This document shows positions 24,930 to 32,739 of a stretch of 36,846 nucleotides of DNA, in pieces. The stretch comes from an uncultured Eubacteriales bacterium. Its GTDB lineage: Bacteria; Bacillota; Clostridia; Oscillospirales; Oscillospiraceae. The stretch covers positions 1-36,846 of the forward strand of contig ONIG01000023.1 of the NCBI GenBank assembly GCA_900317855.1. The letters run 5' to 3'. The notes under the pieces are model-generated. The model did no database searches, was not told where the DNA came from, and saw only the letters and a program-made list of their open reading frames with translations. A program made the translations under genes and the position numbers. The number at the start of each line of letters is the position of its first letter. Position 1 is the first letter of the stretch.

Positions 24930-24955
24930 CCTCTGTACTGTCCGGCGCGGAGGTT
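24930..24955 (+). repeat. Second, decayed copy of the rplL terminator
   Basis: Aligned without gaps to 24693-24718, 21 of 26 bases agree and all five differences are transitions. GGCGCGGAGGTT is identical. The stem is weakened, and the tail is ATTTCTTTATT. Confidence 0.75.
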
Positions 24956-25020
24956 ATTTCTTTATTCGCACTGCCACCGGTGCCGCCGCAGGTCCACGTG
25001 CTGCTTTTTGAGTGCGCGGC

Positions 25021-25542
25021 TTATTCGGCAGGCTTGTCTTCCTTGGGCTGGTACTGATACGGCCCCGGATCCGGTTCGGCGTAGCCGGTGGCGATGTCGA
25101 ACTGCTTGATGAGCTGCGAGATGCCGAGCTTCGTCACCATCAGCTCGTCATAGGCCAGATCGTCCGTGAAGCCGTTTTCGCGGCACTCCTCGAGCCCTTC
25201 CTTCACGTCCTCGAGCTCGGACACGCACTGCTCGTACAGGTCCTCGAGCTTGCCGAGTGCCGTGGCGGTGTTGTCGCTGCTGCCCTCGGCGGGGCACGCG
25301 CTCTCGAACCGGCGGCCGATGCGCACGATCGCAGCGTAGCCCGCCTGCAGCATCATGAGCGTGAGCGCGCCCTCCTGTCCGGCGGCCTCGCTCTGCTTCA
25401 TGCCGGTCATCATGTCCGATACGTCCTGCAGCCACTGCTTGTGCACGCCCTTGAGCTGGTCAAGGCGCTCGGTGAGCTGGGCCTCGGAGTGCCGGTTGGC
25501 GGAGTAGCCGCCCTTTTTCAGTTTGCGGGTCAGACGTTCCAT
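25021..25542 (-). CDS. Hypothetical helical protein downstream of the MFS gene
   Basis: A 173-residue protein I do not recognise. It is mostly predicted helix, without signal peptide or membrane segment: basic start (MERLTRKLKKGGYSANRH), then amphipathic stretches such as LTERLDQLKGVHKQWLQDVSDMM and an acidic coil LEDLYEQCVSELEDVKEGLEECRE, ending in a Pro/Tyr/Gln/Lys tail. The ATG at 25542 is chosen because GGAGG lies about ten bases upstream (25553-25557); an open frame continues further but overlaps the MFS gene. It starts 31 bases after the MFS stop, so the two probably share a transcript. No terminator was found after it. Function unknown. Confidence 0.75.
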   Translation of the reverse strand: MERLTRKLKKGGYSANRHSEAQLTERLDQLKGVHKQWLQDVSDMMTGMKQSEAAGQEGALTLMMLQAGYAAIVRIGRRFESACPAEGSSDNTATALGKLEDLYEQCVSELEDVKEGLEECRENGFTDDLAYDELMVTKLGISQLIKQFDIATGYAEPDPGPYQYQPKEDKPAE

Positions 25543-25573
25543 AGTATTTGCATCCTCCAAATGTGAATTTCGG

Positions 25574-27130
25574 TCAATCGTCCACGTCGAGCGCCTCGAG
25601 GCCCTTGGCGGGGATGGGGCGGCTGTCGCCGTGGCGGACAAAGAGCATCGTCACGAACGCGCCGGCCACGAAGATAGCGGCGTAGGGGAAGAGCACGGTC
25701 ATGCCGAGCTTGTCCATCAGGAAGCCGGAGAACATCGGCGTGACGACCTGCGCGGCCATGCTGGCCGTGTAGTAAAAGCCGGTGTAGCGGCCGACGTCGC
25801 TGCCGGAGCACATCTCCACGACCATCGGGAAGGAATTGACGTTGATGGTGGCCCAGCCGATACCGGCGAGGCAGAACATGGCGTTCATGAGCATCGTGGG
25901 GCTCTCGGCGTTGAGGAAGGCGGCCACGCCGAACGCGACGGCCAGCATCACGACGCCGCCGAGGATGGTCTTTTTGCGGCCGATCTTGGACGCGACGATG
26001 CCGACTGGCAGGTAGGCCACGATGGCGGCGGCCTGCGCGAGCATGAGCGTGAGGTTGTAGTCCTTGTGCAGGATGTTGCTGGCGTAGACGGAGTATTTCG
26101 ACGTCACGGCGTTGTAGCCGAAGAACCACAGCACGATCGACAGCAGCAGGAAGATGAGCGACCGGCGCTCTGCCTTGCCAAGCTTGCCGGAGCCTGCGGG
26201 CGCGTCGTCACTGTCGCCGTTGTCGATGCCGAAGCGTTTGCTGTCGGCCTGCATCTCGGCCACGAACTTCGGCTCGTTGACCGTCAGGCGGAAGATCAGC
26301 AGCGCCAGCAGCATGATGCCCGCGATCACGGCAAAGTACGCCGTGTAGCTCATGAGCGAGTTGCGCACGGAGCTCGTGGCGAAGGCCATGCCGATGGCCA
26401 GCACGAGGATGCCGCCGGCGGTGCCCATGAGGTTGATGACGGCATTCGCCTTACTGCGCAGCGGTTTGATGGTAACATCGGGCATGAGCGCGACGGCGGG
26501 GGAGCGGAACGTGGCCATGGCCAAGAGCACGACGAGCAGCAGCGCGATAAAGCCGATGAGCGCGCCGGGGTGCTGCACGGTCGTCTGGTGGGCGTAGGCC
26601 TGGCGCGCGGGCACGACATAATTCGTGTAGTCATGGTTCGTGACGGTCTTGCCCTCAGCGGTCGTGACCTGGCTCGTGATGGCGGCAAATTCGTCCTCCG
26701 TGAAGGTGTCCTCGAGCACGAACGTCTCGCCGTCGGGGGTCTTGAGCGTGCGGTCGGCCTCCTGCTGGTACACGACGCGCAGCGCGGCGGGATCGTCGAT
26801 GGCGGCGGCCGCGTCGATGTTTTTCAGCTGCGCATCGTCGACGAGCGACAGGCTGATGAACGCGATGGCCGCAACGATCGTGCCAAAGACGATAAACGGC
26901 GTGCGGCGGCCGCGCTTGCCGGTGTGCTTGTCGGAGATCGCGCCGAACAGCGGCAGCAGAAACAGCGCCAGAATGTTGTCGAGCGCCATGATGACGCCGG
27001 ACCATGCCTGCGACATGCCGAACTTGTTCGTCAGGATCAGGGGGATGGTGTTGTCATACGCCTGCCAGAAGGCGCAGATCAGAAAAAAGGCAAAGCCAAC
27101 GCAGATGGTGCGTTTGTAGTTGAGCTTCAC
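25574..27130 (-). CDS. MFS transporter, GPH/SLC45-like
   Basis: A 518-residue membrane carrier with roughly 12 helices. The N-terminus FWQAYDNTIPLILTNKFGMS, the loop SDKHTGKRGRRTPFIVFG after helix two, and IGWATINVNSFPMVVEM in the C-terminal half resemble sugar:cation symporters of the SLC45/GPH kind. The second-half loop ASKIGRKKTILGG is the typical MFS repeat of it. A polar insert of about 90 residues (98-188) lies between helices three and four, on the outer side if the N-terminus is inside. The start is GTG, with GGAGGT just upstream. Substrate unknown; a sugar is a guess from family. Confidence 0.85.
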   Translation of the reverse strand: MKLNYKRTICVGFAFFLICAFWQAYDNTIPLILTNKFGMSQAWSGVIMALDNILALFLLPLFGAISDKHTGKRGRRTPFIVFGTIVAAIAFISLSLVDDAQLKNIDAAAAIDDPAALRVVYQQEADRTLKTPDGETFVLEDTFTEDEFAAITSQVTTAEGKTVTNHDYTNYVVPARQAYAHQTTVQHPGALIGFIALLLVVLLAMATFRSPAVALMPDVTIKPLRSKANAVINLMGTAGGILVLAIGMAFATSSVRNSLMSYTAYFAVIAGIMLLALLIFRLTVNEPKFVAEMQADSKRFGIDNGDSDDAPAGSGKLGKAERRSLIFLLLSIVLWFFGYNAVTSKYSVYASNILHKDYNLTLMLAQAAAIVAYLPVGIVASKIGRKKTILGGVVMLAVAFGVAAFLNAESPTMLMNAMFCLAGIGWATINVNSFPMVVEMCSGSDVGRYTGFYYTASMAAQVVTPMFSGFLMDKLGMTVLFPYAAIFVAGAFVTMLFVRHGDSRPIPAKGLEALDVDD

Positions 27131-27166
27131 AGGGTTACCTCCATCGTTCTGTATCGGATTTGTCTC

Positions 27167-27195
27167 ATTCTACAATACCTCGCCCGGCAATTCAA
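27167..27195 (-). promoter_or_regulatory. Promoter for the MFS gene
   Basis: Minus strand: TTGAAT (27190-27195), 17-base spacer, TAGAAT (27167-27172), about 30 bases before the GTG start. Confidence 0.65.
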
Positions 27196-27202
27196 CAGGC
27201 AT

Positions 27203-27231
27203 TTGACGAAAAGCAGAAATTGTTGTTTAAT
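27203..27231 (+). promoter_or_regulatory. Promoter for the phosphodiesterase gene
   Basis: TTGACG (27203-27208), 17-base spacer, TTTAAT (27226-27231). It is back to back with the minus-strand MFS promoter; the two -35 boxes are seven bases apart. Confidence 0.7.
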
Positions 27232-27279
27232 AAGGGCAAAGCAAACCGGCGGTCCGCGCCGCCGAAAGGAGGACTCGTT

Positions 27280-28113
27280 ATGAATTGGAAAACTGCCTGC
27301 AAGATCGCCGCGCCGGCCGCCGCCTGCGCGGGTGCGTTTGCGTTTCTCGTCGCGCCGGGCCACGCCACGCGCGCACAGAAGGCCCCGTTCGTGTACCGCA
27401 ACTATGCGCACCGCGGCCTGCACACCGAGGACGGCACCGTGCCGGAAAATTCGCTCCCGGCCTTTCGTGCCGCGGCCGAGGCGGGCTATGCCGTCGAGAT
27501 GGACGTGCACCTGACGGCGGACGACCAGCTCGTCGTGTTCCACGACGACACGCTCGATCGCATGTGCGGCGTGCCGGGTGTCATTGATGATTTCACGCTC
27601 GCCGAGCTGCGCGCTCTGCGCCTCGGCGATACCGACTGCGTCATCCCAACCTTTGCCGAGGCGCTCGCCGCCCTCGGCGGCCGCGTGCCGCTGCTGCTCG
27701 AGGTCAAGCGCGGACATAATAACCGCCGCCTGTGCGCGCTGACGCTCGCCGCCCTGCGTACTTACGGCGGGCCGTACTGTGTCGAGAGCTTTGACCCCAC
27801 AATCGTCGCGTGGTTCCGGCGCAACGCGCCCGATATTCTGCGCGGCCAGCTCAGCCAGCCGCCGAAGGACTACGGCAAGGCGCTCAATAAGCCCGCGGCC
27901 GCCATCGTCGGCAACGTGCTCACGAACGTGATCGCCCGCCCGCAGTTCATCGCCTACAAGATCGGGCCGAAGCCGCTGAGCGTGCGCCTGTGTGAGGCCA
28001 TGGGCGCCGTGCGCGCCGGCTGGACGAGCCGCGCCTGGACGCATGAGCACGATTATGACATCGTCATCTTTGAGCACTACCGCCCCGGCGCCTGGTTTCG
28101 CGCCGACATCTAA
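27280..28113 (+). CDS. Glycerophosphodiester phosphodiesterase family protein
   Basis: A 277-residue GDPD-type enzyme that hydrolyses glycerophosphodiesters to glycerol 3-phosphate and an alcohol. An N-terminal hydrophobic segment (about 5-28) is probably a membrane anchor or signal. The active-site set is present: His44-Arg45 in YAHRGLHTE, Glu56-Asn57 in VPENSLPAF, Glu73 and Asp75 in VEMDVHLT, and His88 in VVFHDDTLDR. LLEVKRG follows as in the family. The ATG at 27280 has AAAGGAGG in front; an upstream in-frame start at 27160 lies before the promoter and is rejected. It is a single-gene unit, ending before repeat and terminator elements. Confidence 0.92.
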   Translation: MNWKTACKIAAPAAACAGAFAFLVAPGHATRAQKAPFVYRNYAHRGLHTEDGTVPENSLPAFRAAAEAGYAVEMDVHLTADDQLVVFHDDTLDRMCGVPGVIDDFTLAELRALRLGDTDCVIPTFAEALAALGGRVPLLLEVKRGHNNRRLCALTLAALRTYGGPYCVESFDPTIVAWFRRNAPDILRGQLSQPPKDYGKALNKPAAAIVGNVLTNVIARPQFIAYKIGPKPLSVRLCEAMGAVRAGWTSRAWTHEHDYDIVIFEHYRPGAWFRADI

Positions 28114-28132
28114 GAGGGCTATTCTTGATGTT

Positions 28133-28215
28133 CGCCTTCTCCATGAGGAGCAGGCGGCGAGCAGTGCTCGCCGGATGAGGTGGAAGCGTTTTGGTTTCCG
28201 CCAGTACCTCATGTA
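28133..28215. repeat. Dispersed palindromic repeat, family A, copy 2
   Basis: Matches the copy at 1670-1739 over 70 gapless bases (28135-28204, 58 identical by eye). The GGCGAGC/GCTCGCC stem (28156-28172) and GGATGAGGTGGAA are conserved; the three loop bases differ (AGT against TTT), while the first stem has lost one pair. Confidence 0.85.
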
Positions 28216-28230
28216 TCACGTTTACACAGG

Positions 28231-28284
28231 ATGAAAAAACAACAGCAGCCACACTGGCTCACGCCAGTGTGGCTGCTGTTGTTT
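28231..28284 (-). terminator. 22-bp terminator hairpin
   Basis: A perfect 22-bp stem (28237-28258 with 28263-28284) and a 4-base loop. On the minus strand six T follow directly; on the plus strand the tail is T-rich but broken (TTTGCTTG). It probably ends the small RNA, and may also stop phosphodiesterase transcripts. Confidence 0.9.
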
Positions 28285-28390
28285 GCTTGTGCTTGCGCGT
28301 CCGCGGCGGATGCAGACCCGGACGCTGCAAAGTGGAAGAGAGAACACAAACGAGGGATTTGCAACATCATTTACGAAAACGATGTTTACT
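28231..28390 (-). ncRNA. Candidate structured small RNA
   Basis: A promoter at 28397-28425 and a terminator at 28231-28284 bound an RNA of about 160 bases with no convincing coding frame. Predicted order on the minus strand: hairpin 1 (28386-28363, 10-bp stem including one G-U); a long helix pairing 28345-28351 with 28285-28291, 28327-28332 with 28292-28296 and 28319-28325 with 28297-28303; a pyrimidine-rich internal loop, TTCTCTCTTCCA, at 28344-28333; then a 22-bp terminator hairpin. The wobble pairs in two helices form only in minus-strand RNA (they would be A-C on the other strand). I do not recognise the family; a 6S-like or antisense regulator is possible. Confidence 0.6.
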
Positions 28391-28396
28391 GAACAT

Positions 28397-28425
28397 ATCC
28401 TAACATTTGTGTCCACTTTTGTCAA
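28397..28425 (-). promoter_or_regulatory. Orphan promoter for the small RNA
   Basis: Minus strand: a perfect TTGACA (28420-28425), 17-base spacer, TAGGAT (28397-28402). No protein gene lies downstream on this strand before the terminator. Confidence 0.75.
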
Positions 28426-28456
28426 GCGGTTTTCAAAAGTTGTTTGAACTTTTTTC

Positions 28457-29266
28457 TCACACTGCCGCGCCATCGCGCAAAATCTGCGCCAGCTCTGCCA
28501 CGTCGCGCAGGACGTACTTCGGCTGCACGTCGGACGCTTTGAGGATCGCCTCGTCTGTCTCGCCGGACATGACGAGCACGCTCTGCGCGCCCGCGTTCAC
28601 GGCCACGGCAATGTCGGTGTAGATCCGGTCGCCCACGCAGCAGATCTGCGCGTTCGGCACGCCGGTCTGCGCCGAGATGACGTCGACCATGTTGCGGTTC
28701 GGCTTGCCGATGTAGGTCGGCTTCACGCCGGAGGCGGCGGTCAGCAGCGCGCAGATGCTCCCGCAGTCGGGCAGCACCTCGCCGGCAGGCATGGGGCAGA
28801 CCCAGTCGGGGTTGGCGGCGATGAACGCCGCGCCGCGGCGCAGAAAGTGCACGGCCTTGTCGAGCTTTTCGTACACGAGCTCGGTGTCGAACCCGGCCAC
28901 GACGATCTCCGCGCCCTCTTCCACGAGCGGGATGCCGTAGCTGAGCAGCTCGCGGCGGAACGCCTGCGTGCCGACGAGGTACACAGGCTTGCCCGCGTAG
29001 TGCTGGTTGAGATACAGCGCCGTCGCCATGCCGGAGGTGAACACGTTTTCGGCCTCGCACGGGAAGCCCAGCCGCCGCAGGCGCGTGATGTAGTCCGTGC
29101 CCGCGCGCGAGGAGTTGTTGGTCAGGTAGATGTACTGCCGTCCGGTATCGGCCAGCGTATGGATGAAGTCGACCGCGCCGGGAAACACGTCGTCCCCGAG
29201 GTAGAGCGTGCCGTCCATGTCCAGCAGGAACAGGCGCGCGTCGAGCAGGTCTTTCAGATCGTTCAT
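28457..29266 (-). CDS. HAD-IIA family phosphatase, NagD-like
   Basis: A 269-residue haloacid dehalogenase-type phosphatase. Motif I is LLDMDGTLYLGDD (Asp16 nucleophile, Asp18), motif II is YLTNNSSRAG, motif III is IGKPNRNM and motif IV is VGDRIYTDIAVAVNAG. The large C2 cap between motifs II and III marks subclass IIA, with NagD, p-nitrophenylphosphatase and related sugar phosphatases. ATG 29266 has GAGGTGG five bases upstream and is chosen over a GTG at 29275. No strong terminator follows the stop, so transcripts might run on into the small RNA region. Confidence 0.92.
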   Translation of the reverse strand: MNDLKDLLDARLFLLDMDGTLYLGDDVFPGAVDFIHTLADTGRQYIYLTNNSSRAGTDYITRLRRLGFPCEAENVFTSGMATALYLNQHYAGKPVYLVGTQAFRRELLSYGIPLVEEGAEIVVAGFDTELVYEKLDKAVHFLRRGAAFIAANPDWVCPMPAGEVLPDCGSICALLTAASGVKPTYIGKPNRNMVDVISAQTGVPNAQICCVGDRIYTDIAVAVNAGAQSVLVMSGETDEAILKASDVQPKYVLRDVAELAQILRDGAAV

Positions 29267-29307
29267 GGGAGCCACCTCACAGAATCTTATTTTTTTCTTA
29301 ACGCCCT

Positions 29308-29335
29308 ATTATACCATAAAAAACGCGGCGCACAA
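29308..29335 (-). promoter_or_regulatory. Promoter for the HAD phosphatase
   Basis: Minus strand: a perfect TATAAT (29308-29313) with TTGTGC (29330-29335) at 16 bases. The -35 half is weak. Confidence 0.55.
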
Positions 29336-29359
29336 TCCCAATTATTCCGGCCGCGGGTG

Positions 29360-29387
29360 TTGAAAAAAACGGTCGATGTGCTATAAT
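29360..29387 (+). promoter_or_regulatory. Promoter for htpG and following genes
   Basis: TTGAAA (29360-29365) and TATAAT (29382-29387), 16-base spacer. No CIRCE-like inverted repeat was seen near it. Confidence 0.75.
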
Positions 29388-29470
29388 ATTAAAATCTGTA
29401 CCGTGGGCCGCTATTGCGTGCCGGACGGGTACGGACCCAAAGGTGTAATTAAATTTTTGGAGGCATAGAT

Positions 29471-31387
29471 ATGGCAAAGAAACAATTCAAAGCCGAGTCG
29501 AAAAAGCTGCTCGACATGATGATCAACTCGATCTACACGCACAAGGAAATTTTCCTGCGTGAGATCATCTCGAACGCCTCGGACGCGATCGACAAGCTCT
29601 GCTACCAGTCGCTCACGGATGAAAACGTGGGCATGGCGCGCAGCGATTTCAAGATCCGCGTCACCCCGGATAAGGACGCGCGCACGATCACGGTGTCGGA
29701 TAACGGCATCGGCATGACCAAGGAGGAGCTTGACAGCAACCTCGGCGTTATCGCGCGCAGCGGCTCGCTGAAGTTCAAGGACGGCCTCGGCGAGAACGCG
29801 CAGGAGGACGCCGCCATCGACATCATCGGTCAGTTCGGCGTCGGCTTCTATTCCGCGTTCATGGTCGCCGATAAGGTCACGGTCATCACCCGCGCCTACG
29901 GCAGCGACACGGCCTACCAGTGGGTCAGCACCGGCGCGGACGGCTACACCATCACCGAGGCCGAGAAGGACACCGTCGGCACCGACGTCATCATGCACAT
30001 CAAAGAAGACGAGACCGGCGAGAAGTACTCCACCTATCTCGAAAACTGGAAGCTCATGATGCTCATCCGCAAGTATTCCGACTATGTCCGCTGGCCGATC
30101 GTCATGGACGTCGAGCAGAGCGACTGGGTCGACACCGGCGAGAAGGACGAAAAGGGCGAGCCGAAGATGGAGATGGTCACCAAGACCGAGGAGCAGACCA
30201 TCAACAGCATGATCCCCATCTGGCAGCGCAGCCGCAAGGAAGCGACGGATGAGGAGTGCATCGCGTTTTATAAGGACAAGTTCCATGACAAGGACGACCC
30301 GCTGGCCGTCATCCGCGTCAACGCCGAGGGCCTGATCTCCTACCGCGCGCTGCTGTTCATCCCGGCCAAGGCCCCGGCGAACATGTTCACCCGCGAGTCT
30401 GACCCCGGTCTCGAGCTCTACAGCTCCGGCGTCATGATCATGGATAAGTGCACCGACCTCCTGCCGCCGTGCTACGCGTTTGCGCGCGGCGTGGTCGATT
30501 CGCCCGACCTGTCGCTGAACATCTCGCGTGAGATGCTCCAGCACGACCGCCAGCTCAAGCTCATCGCCGCGAACCTCGGCAAGAAGATCAAGTCCGAGCT
30601 GACGAAGCTCATGACCAACGACCGCGAAAAGTACGAGCAGTTCCACGCCGCCTTCGGCATGATGCTGCGCGCCGGCGCCGTCACCGAGACGGGTGACAAG
30701 GTCGACGAGATCAAGGACCTGCTGCTCTACCACACGAGTGAGACGAAGCTCTCGTCCCTCAAGGAGTACGTCGACGCCATGCCCGCCGAGCAGACGAAGA
30801 TCTACTTTGCCTGCGGCGAGAACGTTAAGCGTCTGCTCAGCCTGCCGCAGGCCGAGCTTCTGCACGAAAAGGGCTACGATGTCCTGTGCATGACCTCGCA
30901 GATCGATGAGTATTTCGTCGACACCATGAAGAGCTACGCCGACAAGCCGTTTTGCAACATCGCGACCGACGACCTCGGCCTCGAGACCGAGGAAGAGAAG
31001 AAGGAGACCGAGGCCAAGCAGGCTGAGGACAAGGATCTGCTCGACTTCGTCAAGGAGACGCTCGGCGACCAGGTCGCGTCCGTACGCCTGTCCAACAAGC
31101 TCGTGTCCAGCGCCGTGTGCCTGAGCACGGAGGGCGGCGTCACACTCGAGATGGAGCGCTATTTCAAGAGCATGCCCGGCGCGCCGACCGACATCCGCGC
31201 CATCCGCGTGCTCGAGCTCAATGCCAACCACCACGCCTATCAGACCATGAAGGAAGCGTTCGACGCCGGCGACAAGGACAAGGCCGCCCGCATCGCGCGC
31301 ATCCTGCACGCGCAGGCGCTGCTCATCGCGGGCGAGCCGCTCGAGGATCCGGCCGCGTATTCGGAGCTGGTCTGCACGCTCATCTGA
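29471..31387 (+). CDS. htpG: Molecular chaperone HtpG (Hsp90)
   Basis: A 638-residue cytosolic chaperone that clamps client proteins in an ATP-driven cycle. The N-terminal GHKL ATPase domain shows EIFLREIISNASDAIDKL (catalytic Glu31, Asn35), SDNGIGMTKEEL and GQFGVGFYSAFMVAD. The middle domain has VDSPDLSLNISREMLQ with the catalytic Arg loop, and a C-terminal dimerisation domain completes it. A charged stretch (EEKKETEAKQAEDKD) near residue 510 is the linker before the C-terminal domain. It is preceded by TTGGAGGC and is the first gene of a unit reaching metG. Confidence 0.97.
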   Translation: MAKKQFKAESKKLLDMMINSIYTHKEIFLREIISNASDAIDKLCYQSLTDENVGMARSDFKIRVTPDKDARTITVSDNGIGMTKEELDSNLGVIARSGSLKFKDGLGENAQEDAAIDIIGQFGVGFYSAFMVADKVTVITRAYGSDTAYQWVSTGADGYTITEAEKDTVGTDVIMHIKEDETGEKYSTYLENWKLMMLIRKYSDYVRWPIVMDVEQSDWVDTGEKDEKGEPKMEMVTKTEEQTINSMIPIWQRSRKEATDEECIAFYKDKFHDKDDPLAVIRVNAEGLISYRALLFIPAKAPANMFTRESDPGLELYSSGVMIMDKCTDLLPPCYAFARGVVDSPDLSLNISREMLQHDRQLKLIAANLGKKIKSELTKLMTNDREKYEQFHAAFGMMLRAGAVTETGDKVDEIKDLLLYHTSETKLSSLKEYVDAMPAEQTKIYFACGENVKRLLSLPQAELLHEKGYDVLCMTSQIDEYFVDTMKSYADKPFCNIATDDLGLETEEEKKETEAKQAEDKDLLDFVKETLGDQVASVRLSNKLVSSAVCLSTEGGVTLEMERYFKSMPGAPTDIRAIRVLELNANHHAYQTMKEAFDAGDKDKAARIARILHAQALLIAGEPLEDPAAYSELVCTLI

Positions 31388-31395
31388 TCCGATTT

Positions 31396-31429
31396 CCCCC
31401 CCCCGGCCGCCGCGCCCCGGCGGCCGGGG
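31396..31429 (+). other. C-run and GC hairpin between htpG and hemW
   Basis: Nine C in a row (31396-31404) run into a 12-bp stem (31401-31412 with 31418-31429). No T-run follows, so it is not a normal terminator. It could stabilise the htpG 3' end or slow transcription. Confidence 0.6.
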
Positions 31430-31452
31430 CATCCCCATGTAAGGAGCTGTCT

Positions 31453-32739
31453 ATGGAACCGCGTCTCGGTATCTATATCCACATCCCGTTTTGCGCGAGC
31501 AAGTGCGGCTATTGCGATTTTTATTCCTGCGCCGGCGCGGCCGACCGCATGGCGGACTATCAGCACGCCCTGCTCGAGCACATCGAAGAGAGCGCCGGGC
31601 GCATTGCCCCGGCGTACATCGACACGGTGTATTTCGGCGGCGGCACGCCGAGCTTTTACGGCGCGGCGCGTCTCATCGAGCTGCTCGACGCCGTCAAGGC
31701 CACCGGCCGCCTGCTCAAGCGCGCGGAGGTGACCGTCGAGGTCAATCCGGACAGCGTCCGTCTGCACGACCTGCGCGCCCTGCATAAGGCGGGTTTCAAC
31801 CGCCTGAGCATCGGCATGCAGTCGGCGAACAATGATATTTTGAAAATGATCGGCCGCCGCCACAGCTTCCGCCAGGTGGAGATGGCCGTGCAGAATGCCC
31901 GCACCGCGGGGTTTGATAATATCAGCCTCGACCTCATCTACGGCTTGCCCAGCCAGACCCGCAGCGACTGGGCGGACACGCTCGCCAAGGCGCTCGCCCT
32001 GCGCCCGGAGCACATCTCCAGCTACGGGCTCAAGCTCGAGGAGGGCACGCCCATGTACGCCCTGAAGGATTCGCCCCTCATCCCGTCGGACGACGAACAG
32101 GCGGACATGTACCTGTGCATGGTCGAGGAGCTGCGGCGCTACGGCTATGAGCAGTATGAGATCTCCAATTTCAGCATACCGGGCTACGAATCCCGGCATA
32201 ATCTGAAATACTGGCAGCTCGACGACTATATGGGCTTCGGCCCCGGTGCGCACTCGTGCATCGGCCGCACGCGCTACAGTTATGTGCGCGATCTCGACCG
32301 CTACCTTGCGGGTGTCCTCCACGGTGAGGACATGATCGACGAGTACGAGACCGTCGGCGATTTCGAGCGCGCGGCGGAGTATCTCATGCTCGGCATGCGC
32401 ACCGTCCACGGCGTGTCGCGCGCGGAGTATGAGCGGCTCTACCGCAGCGATTTTTCCGGCATCGCGCAGCAGCTCGAGGCGTTCATTCGCTCCGGCTGGG
32501 CGGTCGCGGACGGGGAGCGCTGGCACTTCACGCCAGCGGGCTTTCTCATCTCGAACGTGCTCATCGGCAAGCTCCTCGAGGCGCAGACCGACCGCAAGGC
32601 CGAGCACAACCCGTGGATGAAGCCGCAGATCGAAAAGCAGCCCCGCGCCAAGCTTCCGCCCAGCGAGGCGGAGGCCTTCCGCAATACATATTTAAATAAT
32701 CCGATTTTGACAGGGAAAGACAGGGATTCGAGCAAATGA
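31453..32739 (+). CDS. hemW: HemW-like radical SAM heme chaperone
   Basis: A 428-residue radical SAM protein, often annotated as oxygen-independent coproporphyrinogen oxidase but in studied cases a heme chaperone. The cluster motif is CASKCGYC (Cys14, Cys18, Cys21), with IYIHIPFC before it and YFGGGTPS after it. VNPDSVRLHDLRALHKAGF and FNRLSIGMQS are also typical. A C-terminal HemN-like domain ends near 375; a further 45 polar residues follow and are unusual. The ATG at 31453 is placed by AAGGAG at 31441 and by the family's start; the open frame extends upstream within htpG. It overlaps the next gene (ATGA at 32736). Confidence 0.9.
   Translation: MEPRLGIYIHIPFCASKCGYCDFYSCAGAADRMADYQHALLEHIEESAGRIAPAYIDTVYFGGGTPSFYGAARLIELLDAVKATGRLLKRAEVTVEVNPDSVRLHDLRALHKAGFNRLSIGMQSANNDILKMIGRRHSFRQVEMAVQNARTAGFDNISLDLIYGLPSQTRSDWADTLAKALALRPEHISSYGLKLEEGTPMYALKDSPLIPSDDEQADMYLCMVEELRRYGYEQYEISNFSIPGYESRHNLKYWQLDDYMGFGPGAHSCIGRTRYSYVRDLDRYLAGVLHGEDMIDEYETVGDFERAAEYLMLGMRTVHGVSRAEYERLYRSDFSGIAQQLEAFIRSGWAVADGERWHFTPAGFLISNVLIGKLLEAQTDRKAEHNPWMKPQIEKQPRAKLPPSEAEAFRNTYLNNPILTGKDRDSSK

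Noticed and set aside
27131..27279. Riboswitch before the phosphodiesterase or MFS gene
   Set aside because: The gap is filled by two back-to-back promoters and short leaders; no conserved riboswitch core or terminator was seen.
28222..28473. 83-codon minus-strand open frame over the small RNA
   Set aside because: It begins within the end of the HAD gene, upstream of the RNA promoter, has no ribosome site and runs through the terminator hairpin; no protein-like features.
31401..31429. Terminator between htpG and hemW
   Set aside because: The 12-bp GC stem has no U-run after it, and hemW has no promoter of its own that I can see, so read-through is more likely.
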